The notes beneath the pieces are model-generated. The model worked only from the letters and a program-made list of their open reading frames with translations. It was not told the origin of the DNA and ran no database searches. This document shows, piece by piece, positions 41,797 through 49,965 of a DNA stretch of 64,000 nt. How positions within the stretch are numbered: position 1 is the stretch's first letter; each line of letters opens with the position of its first letter. A program made the translations under genes and the position numbers. The DNA is from Deltaproteobacteria bacterium (lineage in GTDB: Bacteria; Myxococcota_A; Polyangia; Polyangiales; Ga0077539): the NCBI GenBank assembly GCA_947477565.1, contig CANJUR010000014.1:17295-81294 (forward strand), in the 5' to 3' direction.

Positions 41797-43159
41797 CGGG
41801 CGACTCCTCGGGGCGGCGGCGGAGGTCTACGTCGATCCAGACGGTCTGCCCCGGGCTGACCTGCACTGCGCGGTCTTCGATGGCGTAGGCCGGGTTGCGC
41901 AGTCGGATGAAGTGCTGGCCCGGCGCGAGCAGAATGGATCGGCTCATCGGGGTGCTGTCCACCAGGGTTCCGTCCACGACGACCTCGGCCCACGGGCGCG
42001 CGAGCACACGCAGTTGGCCCACTCCGAGGGTACCGGTGGGGCGGGGGCCGATCCATGTGGTCGGGTCTTGTTCACGGCCGCGCGACCACTCGAGCATTGC
42101 GAGGGCGCCCAGGGAGAGGGCCACGGCGGCGAGTTGTCCAGCCACCACCTGGCGCATGGGGTGGTACTTCGGCGGTGCCTTTGACCATGCGCTGGCCATC
42201 GGTCCGAGGGCGTCGCGCACCTCGCGATCGTCGATGAGCCCACACTCGCGGAGGTAGCCCACCAGCCGCGCCTCGTGGGAGATCACACCGCGGCGCGCGA
42301 GGTGCTCGTTGAGGTCGTCGCACAGGCTGCCGGTGCTGGGGTAGCGGTACTTCGGGTTCTTCTCGAGGCAGCGGGCGAGGATGCGCTCGAGCGTCGTGGG
42401 AATCTCGGGCCGAACCCGCCGCGGAGACACGTAGCGATCGAGGCGGATCTTCTGCATCACCGTGCGTCCGGGGTCTTCCTCGAAGGGTCGCCGGCCGGTG
42501 AGGGCTTCGTAGAGCACGATGCCGAAAGAGAAGATGTCCGAGCGGAAGTCCATCCGGTCGCCGAGCACTTGCTCGGGAGACATGTACGCGGGCGTTCCGA
42601 CTACGCCGAGGCGGTCGTCGGCGGACTCGTTGACGTCGCGCGCGAGGCCAAAGTCCGCCAACTTGACCTCGCCCCGACGAGAGATGAGCACGTTGCCGGG
42701 CTTCAGGTCGCGATGCACGATGCCACGGAGGTGCGCGTACTCGAGAGCCCGCGCCACCTTGAGCGCGATGATGGTCGCGACGTCTGCCGCGAGCACCGTG
42801 CGGGGAGCCCGTAGCGCCGCGAGCGTCGGCCCCTCGATCAGCTCCATCACCAGGAAGGGCCGACCGTCGTCGGTGTGACCGACGTCGATGATCTGCGGGA
42901 TGTTCTGGTGTGCAAGCGAGGCGAGCAGGGTGCCCTCGCGCTCGAACCGACGGCCGAGGGGCGAGGTCGGAGCGACGGAGCCCTTGAGCACCTTCACGGC
43001 CACCGGGCGATCCAGAGAGCGCTGAGTGCCGCGGTAGACTTCCGAGAGGGTTCCTTCGCCGATGCGGACGGTGAGGTGAACGCCGTCGGCGCCGAGGCGC
43101 AGCGTCGTGTCGCTCAACGGGCCGGGCGCACCGCGTTCGGGGCGCGCGCCCGGGCTCAT
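41786..43159 (-). CDS. Membrane Ser/Thr protein kinase with PEGA-like C-terminus
   Basis: 457 aa. The Hanks-type catalytic domain is complete: IGEGTLSEVYRG loop, VAVKVLK, HRDLKPGNVL, DFGLARD, TPAYMSPEQ. A TM helix (about 345-365) anchors it. The C-terminal region (VDGTLVDSTPMSRSILLAPG, then HFIRLRNPAYA) resembles a PEGA beta-domain outside the membrane. An active signalling kinase linked to envelope proteins is likely. Its ATG overlaps the stop of the CpoB-like gene by 4 bp (ATGA). Confidence 0.92.
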   Translation of the reverse strand: MSPGARPERGAPGPLSDTTLRLGADGVHLTVRIGEGTLSEVYRGTQRSLDRPVAVKVLKGSVAPTSPLGRRFEREGTLLASLAHQNIPQIIDVGHTDDGRPFLVMELIEGPTLAALRAPRTVLAADVATIIALKVARALEYAHLRGIVHRDLKPGNVLISRRGEVKLADFGLARDVNESADDRLGVVGTPAYMSPEQVLGDRMDFRSDIFSFGIVLYEALTGRRPFEEDPGRTVMQKIRLDRYVSPRRVRPEIPTTLERILARCLEKNPKYRYPSTGSLCDDLNEHLARRGVISHEARLVGYLRECGLIDDREVRDALGPMASAWSKAPPKYHPMRQVVAGQLAAVALSLGALAMLEWSRGREQDPTTWIGPRPTGTLGVGQLRVLARPWAEVVVDGTLVDSTPMSRSILLAPGQHFIRLRNPAYAIEDRAVQVSPGQTVWIDVDLRRRPEESPGAR

Positions 43160-43986
43160 TCGCTACAGGCCTCGCGCGGGAGCCGGCGGACGGCCTCGAG
43201 GCGGGCCGGAGCCTGGGTGCCCGCTGGCGTGCGACCGTGGCGCTCGATGAGCAGGCGCAGCGTGCGTTGGGCCTGGGTGCACATACGAAGGTTGGTAAAC
43301 GCTTCGGCCAGCGTTGCGAGCGCCTCGGGCACGGCGTCGCCGGTGGGGTAGTTCTGCATCAGCCGGTTGAGCTCTTGAACCGCGGTGGCGGCGCGGTTCT
43401 CCGCAAGCTGCGCGCGGGCCACGAGGAGCACGGCGTCGTCTGCGAGCGCATCGGTCGCCGCGCGGGTAATCAGCGCCTGCGCGAGGAAGCGTGCGCGGGG
43501 GTAGTCACGTCCCTCGAAGGCCTGCCTCGCCATCGCGAGCAGCGCCGGATTCTCTGCAGGAACCTGCGACGGATCGACCATCGGGGCGATGCCCAGGCGG
43601 CGCTCGAGGGCCTCCACGCGGTTGGCGACCTGCGTTCGGGACTGGACGCCCTCGTCGAGTGAGTGGCGCAACTCCTCGAGGGTGCCCGTCAGGCCGCGGA
43701 TGCGCTCCTCGAAGGACTCCATTCGCGCACCGAGGTCGGCGGTGTTGCGCGTCTGCGTGCGGGCCTGCTCGAGTTGCTCGTTGAGGGTACGCACCTGCGT
43801 GGTGGCGCGCTCGACGGCCTCGTTGAGTTGCTGGCGTCGCTGCTCGTCGTTGGTTTCCAGCGCGCGGAGGCGATTCTCCATCGCGACCCGCGAGCCCTCA
43901 AAGCGGGATGTGGTGACGCACCCACCGGCGCCCATCGTAGCGAGCGTCAGAGCAAGAACGAATCGAAACGAAAAAGGCTGCTGCAT
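43156..43986 (-). CDS. CpoB/YbgF-like coiled-coil TPR lipoprotein
   Basis: 276 aa. Lipobox GAGGC after a short signal. A long coiled coil follows (RALETNDEQRRQQLNEAVER, QLEQARTQTRNTADLGARME), then a TPR-like domain (LLAMARQAFEGRDYPRARFL) ending with YPTGDAVPEALATLAEAFTN, as in CpoB. CpoB/YbgF links peptidoglycan synthesis to Tol-Pal in other bacteria. Here it lies directly between a Pal-like gene and the kinase. Confidence 0.85.
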   Translation of the reverse strand: MQQPFSFRFVLALTLATMGAGGCVTTSRFEGSRVAMENRLRALETNDEQRRQQLNEAVERATTQVRTLNEQLEQARTQTRNTADLGARMESFEERIRGLTGTLEELRHSLDEGVQSRTQVANRVEALERRLGIAPMVDPSQVPAENPALLAMARQAFEGRDYPRARFLAQALITRAATDALADDAVLLVARAQLAENRAATAVQELNRLMQNYPTGDAVPEALATLAEAFTNLRMCTQAQRTLRLLIERHGRTPAGTQAPARLEAVRRLPREACSE

Positions 43987-43990
43987 CGGT

Positions 43991-44749
43991 TCAGGGCCTC
44001 AGTCGGAAGTCCACACGACGGTCGCGGCGCATGCCCTCCTCGTCGGTGCCGATCGCGCCCTCGGATCCCTCGGAAGAGACGGCGATGCGATCGGGGAGCA
44101 CCCCGAGGTTCAACATGTATTGCCGCACCACCCGAGCGCGGCGCTCCCCGAGGGCGAGGTTGAACTCAGTCGTGCCACGGCTGTCGCAGCGGCCGATGAG
44201 GGTGTAGCGGCTACCAGTCTCGCGGCGCAGGCACTCCGCGGCACGGGCAAGCGTTTCGCGCGCGGCGGAGGTGAGGGTGTTGTCGTCGAAGTCAAACAGC
44301 GGCGGCTCGATCTGGCACTGCGGACCGCGGTTGTCCGTCGGGTCAGATTCTTCCGTCGGGTCGGTCACACAGTGGCCGATTTCGCAGTGGTGGCCGGCGC
44401 CACAAGCGCGGGTGCCGTCGCACTCCGGGCGCACCACGCAGCGGTGATCGGTGCACACCTGGCCGACGAGGCAGTCGTTGTCACCGTCGCAGGCGTTGAC
44501 GCCCTCCATGCAACGGCCCCGCAAGCAGGTCTGTTCGGCCCCGCAATCGGCGCCGCTGCGGCACTGTTGACAGTGTCGTTGCACGCAGAACTCGCGGTGA
44601 CCGTCTCGCTGGCAATGCTGGTCGTTCTCGCAGTTCGGGTAATCGGGGCTCGTGCAGCCTCCGGCCAGAACGCCGAGCGCAACCCACAAAACAAACCACG
44701 TAAAACCCGTCCACGCGGCGTTGTGCTTTGACCGACCGTGAGCCACCAC
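43991..44749 (-). CDS. Pal-like OmpA-domain lipoprotein with Cys-rich insertion
   Basis: 252 aa. A strong AAGGAGGT site 6 nt before the GTG (44749) marks the start. Signal peptide with lipobox LAGGC. About 100 residues with some 20 Cys in Dickkopf-like repeats (CRSGADCGAEQTCLRGRC, CDGDNDCLVGQVCTDHRC) sit between the lipid anchor and the OmpA domain. The latter has the Pal-type signature (LIGRCDSRGTTEFNLALGER, ARVVRQYMLNLGV), which binds peptidoglycan. Pal normally lacks the Cys-rich part. First gene of the four-gene envelope operon. Confidence 0.88.
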   Translation of the reverse strand: MVAHGRSKHNAAWTGFTWFVLWVALGVLAGGCTSPDYPNCENDQHCQRDGHREFCVQRHCQQCRSGADCGAEQTCLRGRCMEGVNACDGDNDCLVGQVCTDHRCVVRPECDGTRACGAGHHCEIGHCVTDPTEESDPTDNRGPQCQIEPPLFDFDDNTLTSAARETLARAAECLRRETGSRYTLIGRCDSRGTTEFNLALGERRARVVRQYMLNLGVLPDRIAVSSEGSEGAIGTDEEGMRRDRRVDFRLRP

Positions 44750-44845
44750 CGATTACCTCCTTCGGGACAGGTGCGGGGGTTAGTCTTGTTGTCGGCGCCT
44801 TGTCAACGTCTCGGCGTTCCGCTAGCGAGACCAACCCCCCACACC

Positions 44846-46246
44846 ATGACCTTACTGCCCCCCGGTCCGTGGCTCGATCGCGCAAAGGCCGCGCGCATCC
44901 TCCGTCTCGCCTCCCCGGTGATCCTCGCGATGCTCACGCAGACCGGCGTGAACATCGTAGACACGTACTTCATCGGCCAACTTCCCCGGCAGGTGGCGTC
45001 CGATGGTCAGTTCGCGCTCACCCCCGCGCTGATGCTTCTCTGGGCGGTCGGTGGGTTTCTCTCCTCGATTTCCGTGGGAACGCTGGCCACTACGGCTCGT
45101 CGTTTCGGTGAGGCGAAGCACCTCGACGCCGGGGCGGTGCTCCCCAACGCCGCGGTCATCGCGCTGATCGGCGGGCTCGTCGGCACCCTCGGCGGCTGGC
45201 TGGCGCTCCCGTGGGTATTTTCCAGGTTGAGCGACAACGCCAACGTGGTGCTGCTCGGCGTCGGGTACGCCCGCTGGCGCTTTTTCGGTGTCGCCTCGAT
45301 GGCCGGTACGGCCGCTTACAAGAGCTTCTATGACGGCATCGGGCAGACGCACCTCCACCTCGTCGCCGCCGTCGCGATGAACGTCGTCAACGGACTCCTC
45401 TGCTGGGTCCTCATTTTCGGGCGCTACGGCGCGCCTGCCATGGGTGTGTCCGGCGCCGGCGTCGCCGCGTGCGTCTCGTCCTGGATCGGCCTGCTGGTGA
45501 TGGTTGCGTTCTCGCTCCGCCAGGCCGACCGAACGCGCTTTCAGTTCTATCGCAAGGCCGTCCTGTCCTGGACGCTAATGAAGCAACTGCTCAAGCTGTC
45601 GATCCCGGGCGGCGTGGCGACGACGGCGGTGATGACCGGCTTTCTGCTGTTCACCAAGGTGGTCTCGTCCATCGACGACGAGGCCATCCGAGCGGGCGCA
45701 GCGGCGAGCTTCAACGGCGCTGCCACCACGATCATCATCGAAGTGCTGAGCGCGACCTTCGTGTCGTGTCTCGCCTTCGGCACCGCCACCGCCACGCTGG
45801 TCGGGCAGAGCATGGGTCGCGGCGATCCCGACCTCGCGGAGCGCTACGCCTGGACGAGCGTGAAGCTCGGCGTGCTCATCTTCGGCGCCGTGGGAGTTCT
45901 GATGTTCGTCTTCCCCGATCGGGTTCTCGGGGTGTTCTCTCACGCGCCGCAGGTCATCGCAGTGGGCGTCGGGCCGATGAAGATCATGGCGGTGATGGGG
46001 CCCGTCATCGCGACGGCGATGATTCTCACGCAGGCGCTCTTCGGCGCCGGGGAGACCCGCTTCGTGATGATCGTCGAACTTGTGCTCCATTTCTTCTGCC
46101 TGGTCCCCCTGGCGTGGCTGCTCGGGCGGGTGCTGGGCCTCGGCCTCATCGGCGTCTGGCTGTCCGCTGCGGCGTACGGCTTCGCGCTAGCTTTACTGAT
46201 GGGTGTAAAGTTCGGTCGCGGCGGCTGGAAAAAGCTCACGGTCTGA
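44846..46246 (+). CDS. MATE-family multidrug/metabolite exporter
   Basis: About 466 aa with twelve predicted TM helices, as in MATE exporters. Diagnostic stretches include ILAMLTQTGVNIVDTYFIGQ near the N-terminus, GGVATTAVMTGFLLFT in the middle and FGTATATLVGQSMGRGD, a MATE pore motif. The protein expels organic cations coupled to H+ or Na+. It is divergent from the Pal-like operon and followed by a lipoprotein gene. The ATG at 44846 is chosen to start directly before the first helix. Confidence 0.92.
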   Translation: MTLLPPGPWLDRAKAARILRLASPVILAMLTQTGVNIVDTYFIGQLPRQVASDGQFALTPALMLLWAVGGFLSSISVGTLATTARRFGEAKHLDAGAVLPNAAVIALIGGLVGTLGGWLALPWVFSRLSDNANVVLLGVGYARWRFFGVASMAGTAAYKSFYDGIGQTHLHLVAAVAMNVVNGLLCWVLIFGRYGAPAMGVSGAGVAACVSSWIGLLVMVAFSLRQADRTRFQFYRKAVLSWTLMKQLLKLSIPGGVATTAVMTGFLLFTKVVSSIDDEAIRAGAAASFNGAATTIIIEVLSATFVSCLAFGTATATLVGQSMGRGDPDLAERYAWTSVKLGVLIFGAVGVLMFVFPDRVLGVFSHAPQVIAVGVGPMKIMAVMGPVIATAMILTQALFGAGETRFVMIVELVLHFFCLVPLAWLLGRVLGLGLIGVWLSAAAYGFALALLMGVKFGRGGWKKLTV

Positions 46247-46301
46247 TCTGTCGCAGAGCGGGTGTAGTCCGACGGGCGATTCGATACAGTGTCGCAACTC
46301 C

Positions 46302-47927
46302 ATGAGACGTCGATACGCTGCGCTCCCCCTCGGAATGGTCCTGGTTCTTGTCGGTTGCGAGTTGGGCAACCCGGCAGTCGTATTCGGACCCGACGCGGGC
46401 GATCGCTCGCTGGACGTCGCTCAATCGGTCGATGTCGCCGCCGATGTGGGGGGCGATCAAGGCGTCGGTGACGACGCGATCGACGCTGCCGGGGGAGGAG
46501 ACGTTGCCGATGTGACCGCGGGCAGCGACGTCGCATTGGATCTCGGGGACGACCTGGGAGCGTTGGACGCTGGAGTCGCGGACATTGGAGTGATCGACGT
46601 CGCTGGGCTGGACACGGGCACCATGGACGCCGGGTCCGCTGATTCGGGGGTGGTCGATACGGGTCCATTGGATACTGGACCATCAGATCTGGGATTCGAT
46701 ATCCCGACAAAGCCAGATACGGGTCCGTTGGATACGGGTCCGTTGGATACGGGTCCGTTGGATACGGGTCCGTTGGATACGGGTCCGTTGGATACGGGTC
46801 CGTTGGATACGGGTCCGGACGTCCCGGTGATTCCGGACACCGGTCCGCCGGATGCTGGGACCACGGTGATCACAGCGTATTCGGAGTCGTGCGCGGTTCC
46901 AGGGCCGGCGCAGATCACCGGGCCGGGGTCCTATGCGATCACTGGATCGACCGTGAGTCGGGCGAACGATCACCGCCCGAGCTGTACTGACGACACTTCC
47001 ATTGGTGACGTCGGCTACCTCGTGCGGCTGTCCGGCTTAAGTCGCCTGACGTGGTCCGCGCGCCCTACCGGAACACCCGCTTTCACCCCGGTTATCTACA
47101 TCACCCAGGGATGCCAGTCCCAGGCTTCGGGGGATTCGCGTTTCGTCAACGAGGTGGCCTGCGTCAGCAACGTCGGCGCCGACGCGCTCACCCGCGGCGG
47201 TGCGGTCGATCTCCCGGCGGGTGACTACTACTTCGTCGTCGATGGCGCGGCCAACGGCAGCGCTCCGACCACCGGCGCTTTCGAGGTGACGCTCAACGTG
47301 GTCGCCGTCGAGAGTTCGCGCTCGTACAGCGTTGAGCGGGTGACCACCCGTTCGTGCAGCACCATCCCGAGCGGCGCGAACATCATCAATGACGGTGATG
47401 ACGTGGTCAGTACGATCCGCACGCTGCCCTTCTCCTTCCGCTACTTCGGGACGCCGGTGACGCGCTTCGCGGTCTACACCAACGGGTTGTTCACGTTTTT
47501 GCCCGACACAGGCAACGCCTGGTCGGCGACCACCTCGTGGCGCAATCACAGCATCACCTTCAACGGCCCGCCCGCTGGGATCGTGGCGCCGTTCTGGGAC
47601 GACTTGATCGCCGCGAGCGGCGGTTCGAGCGATATCCACCAATGGGTGGACGGCACGATATCCGACCGCGTCGCGCACTTCTACTGGGAGGGTGTCCAGT
47701 TCTTTTGGAGCCGCAGCACCACTGTCACCTTCGAGGTGAAGCTGTTCGAGACCAGCAACATCATCGAGTTCGCGTACTGCACCGAGAGTCCGATGAACAC
47801 GTACTCCCGCGGCGGCAGCGCCACCGTCGGTATCGAGTCGCTCGACCAGACCGCCGGGGTTCTCATCAGCCTCAACTCGAACACGGCCATCGCGCCGAAC
47901 ACCGGATATCGCTTCCTTCCGCGGTGA
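46302..47927 (+). CDS. Surface lipoprotein with DTGPL repeats
   Basis: 541 aa. Lipobox LVGC. An Asp/Ala/Val/Gly-rich linker (about 30-190) contains pentapeptide repeats (DTGPL) encoded by perfect 15-bp DNA repeats. Two beta-rich domains follow: the first with SYAITGSTVSRANDHRPSC, LPAGDYYFVVDGAA and four or more Cys; the second resembling the NIDO/tapirin-like secreted fold (SFRYFGTPVTRFAVYTNGLF, APFWDDL, FEVKLFETSNIIEFAYC). A surface adhesin or coat protein is likely; no enzymatic motif. Its stop overlaps the next gene (TGATG). Confidence 0.8.
   Translation: MRRRYAALPLGMVLVLVGCELGNPAVVFGPDAGDRSLDVAQSVDVAADVGGDQGVGDDAIDAAGGGDVADVTAGSDVALDLGDDLGALDAGVADIGVIDVAGLDTGTMDAGSADSGVVDTGPLDTGPSDLGFDIPTKPDTGPLDTGPLDTGPLDTGPLDTGPLDTGPLDTGPDVPVIPDTGPPDAGTTVITAYSESCAVPGPAQITGPGSYAITGSTVSRANDHRPSCTDDTSIGDVGYLVRLSGLSRLTWSARPTGTPAFTPVIYITQGCQSQASGDSRFVNEVACVSNVGADALTRGGAVDLPAGDYYFVVDGAANGSAPTTGAFEVTLNVVAVESSRSYSVERVTTRSCSTIPSGANIINDGDDVVSTIRTLPFSFRYFGTPVTRFAVYTNGLFTFLPDTGNAWSATTSWRNHSITFNGPPAGIVAPFWDDLIAASGGSSDIHQWVDGTISDRVAHFYWEGVQFFWSRSTTVTFEVKLFETSNIIEFAYCTESPMNTYSRGGSATVGIESLDQTAGVLISLNSNTAIAPNTGYRFLPR
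46716..46818 (+). repeat. Perfect 15-bp tandem repeat in lipoprotein linker
   Basis: Six exact copies of GATACGGGTCCGTTG (46716-46805) plus a partial copy to 46818, with an imperfect copy near 46656. Each encodes DTGPL. Copy-number change by slippage would lengthen or shorten the linker by five residues without breaking the frame. Confidence 0.95.
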
Positions 47928-48706
47928 TGCTCGCCGACGCGGTCTTCTCCCCCATCGGCGTCGTTCGCACGCCCTTCGCTGAGCGGCGCGAGGCCCCTCG
48001 GCAACCGTACGCCGCGGGAGAGGCACCCGGCACCATCGAGCTACTCCCCGGGCACCGCTACGAGGACGCCTTGCGCGACCTTGACCAGTGGACCCACCTC
48101 TGGCTGGTCTACTGGTTTCACCTGAATCGCGACTGGCGACCGACCGTGCTCCCACCGCGCAGCCGACAGGGCCGACGCGGGGTCTTCTCCACCCGCGCGC
48201 CGCATCGACCCAACCCCATCGGGATCTCCGTGCTTCGCATCGTGCGCGTGGAGGGACTGCGCGTGGATGTGCTCGGCGTAGACATGATCGACCAGAGCCC
48301 GGTGCTCGACATCAAGCCTTACGTACCCTTCGCCGACGCCATCCCCGAGGCCGGCACGGGATGGATCGCCGCCGACCCCGAGCCCGCATGGATGGTCGAA
48401 TGGACCTTGATCTCCATCGCCCAGATCGAGTGGCTCGCGGCACAGGGCGTCGCGCTGCGTGAGTCCATCACCGCTGCGCTAGCGCTCGGCCCGCAGGCAC
48501 ACGCCTACCGAAGAATCCGCCGTGACGGGCCCCGCGGAACGCTCTCCCTCAAAGACTGGCGCGTTGCCTTCACCATCGATGGCCACTCGCTCCGCGTCGA
48601 TCACATCGACACCGGCTATCGACCCGCGCAGATCGTCAGCGGCGAGGCACCCGCGGTGCACGTGGCGTTCGCGTTTCGTCACCCGTCGCCAGATACTCGC
48701 CGGTAA
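47927..48706 (+). CDS. TsaA/TrmO-like tRNA (adenine-N6)-methyltransferase
   Basis: About 259 aa. The N-terminal beta-barrel SAM-binding core has the family pattern (FSPIGVVRTPFAERREAPRQ, HRPNPIGISVLRIVRVEG, DQSPVLDIKPYVPFAD). TrmO methylates t6A37 in some tRNAs in Enterobacteria. The C-terminal ~90 residues are less conserved. The ATG overlaps the lipoprotein stop (TGATG), yet the products are functionally unrelated. Its 3' end overlaps cdd by 71 bp (convergent). Confidence 0.85.
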   Translation: MLADAVFSPIGVVRTPFAERREAPRQPYAAGEAPGTIELLPGHRYEDALRDLDQWTHLWLVYWFHLNRDWRPTVLPPRSRQGRRGVFSTRAPHRPNPIGISVLRIVRVEGLRVDVLGVDMIDQSPVLDIKPYVPFADAIPEAGTGWIAADPEPAWMVEWTLISIAQIEWLAAQGVALRESITAALALGPQAHAYRRIRRDGPRGTLSLKDWRVAFTIDGHSLRVDHIDTGYRPAQIVSGEAPAVHVAFAFRHPSPDTRR

Positions 48707-49088
48707 ACGTCAGCGGCAGAAGCTCTCGCACCGTCACCACCTGCCGAACCTCGCCGGCCACCACCAGGGCTACCGGTAGATCAACCGCAAACTCCGCCAT
48801 GATCTGTCGGCACGCCCCGCACGGCGCACCGGGCATCGGTCCTTCCGTGGCCACCGCCATCGCGGTGAACTCCCTCCATCCGCGCGCGATGGCGTGCGCG
48901 ACCGCGTTGCCCTCCGCGCAGATGCAGAGCGGGTACGAGGCGTTCTCGACGTTGCACCCGCGGGAGACGCCTTGCGTCGTGAGAAGCGCGGCGCCGACGT
49001 GGTATTTTGAATAGGGCGCGTGCGCCCGTGCACGCATCCGTTCGGCGGTCTTCGCGAGCGCCGTCCAGCGAGGGTCGTCGGCCTTCAC
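48636..49088 (-). CDS. cdd: Cytidine deaminase
   Basis: 150 aa, homotetrameric class size. Converts (deoxy)cytidine to (deoxy)uridine. Catalytic CAE (YPLCICAEGNAVAHA) and zinc-ligand PCGACRQ are present. YSKYHVGAALLT begins the conserved core. It starts within the PNP stop (ATGA), forming a nucleoside-salvage pair. The last ~25 residues, overlapping TrmO, are Arg/Pro-rich and probably not conserved. Confidence 0.93.
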   Translation of the reverse strand: MKADDPRWTALAKTAERMRARAHAPYSKYHVGAALLTTQGVSRGCNVENASYPLCICAEGNAVAHAIARGWREFTAMAVATEGPMPGAPCGACRQIMAEFAVDLPVALVVAGEVRQVVTVRELLPLTFTGEYLATGDETRTPRAPRVPRR

Positions 49089-49918
49089 GCGAGCCCCCGC
49101 AGGATGGCTTCGAGCAGCGCAATAAACCGGTCACGGGCGAGTCGCGCTGTCTCTTCGACCTCGACGTGTGAGAGGGCGTGCGGGGAGACGCCCGCCGCGA
49201 GGTTGGTCACGCACGACATGCCGAGCACCCGCGCTCCCATGTGCCGCGCGGCGATCACCTCCGCAACAGTGCTCATGCCCACGAGGTCGGCGCCCATGGC
49301 CCGCAGCATACGGATCTCCGCGGGTGTCTCGTAGTTGGGCCCGAGGAGGCCCGCGTAGACGCCCTCGCGAAGGGACTGTCCGACGGACTCCGCAGCGCTG
49401 TGGGCGAGCTTGCGCAGAACCGGGTCGTACGCATCGGTCATGTCGGGAAAGCGAGGTCCGAGCGTCGGCTCGTTGGTACCCGACAGGGGCGAGCACCCGG
49501 TGAGATTGAGGTGGTCGGTGATGAGCGTGAGGTCGCCCGGACGGAGCGTCGGCGAGATGCCCCCCGCGGCGTTGGTGACCAGCAGCGTGCGAACGCCGAG
49601 GGTGATGAGCGCCCGGACATTGAAGACCACGTCGTCGGGGCTGTGGCCCTCGTACAGGTGGATGCGACCGGCGAGCGCTGCAATGACCGGCGAAGGGCCA
49701 TGCTTCAGGCGTCCGATGACCAACTTGCCCGCGTGCCCCGGGACGGTGACGTTGGCGAGATGCGGAATCTCCGCGAAGGGGATGACGTTGGCTTCGACGA
49801 GGGTGTCTGCGAAGGCGCCGAGGCCCGAACCGAGTACGAGCGCAACAGAGGGGACGCGTGGGTCGCGCGCGCGCAAGGCGGCGACGGACTCATCGAGGCG
49901 GGCGCGGATGGTGTTCAT
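49085..49918 (-). CDS. Purine nucleoside phosphorylase (trimeric type)
   Basis: 277 aa. Cleaves purine (deoxy)nucleosides with phosphate. Conserved motifs are the phosphate-binding LGSGLGAFAD, VPGHAGKLVIG, GRIHLYEGHSPDDV, VTNAAGGISP, GLLGPNYETPAEIRMLRAMG and GMSTVAEVIAARHMG. It starts at 49918; the long open frame upstream is antisense. Coupled to cdd downstream. Confidence 0.95.
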   Translation of the reverse strand: MNTIRARLDESVAALRARDPRVPSVALVLGSGLGAFADTLVEANVIPFAEIPHLANVTVPGHAGKLVIGRLKHGPSPVIAALAGRIHLYEGHSPDDVVFNVRALITLGVRTLLVTNAAGGISPTLRPGDLTLITDHLNLTGCSPLSGTNEPTLGPRFPDMTDAYDPVLRKLAHSAAESVGQSLREGVYAGLLGPNYETPAEIRMLRAMGADLVGMSTVAEVIAARHMGARVLGMSCVTNLAAGVSPHALSHVEVEETARLARDRFIALLEAILRGLA

Positions 49919-49965
49919 ACAAGGCAGAGTATTGACCGGTGACGCGCGCGGTGGAAGCGCCGAAG

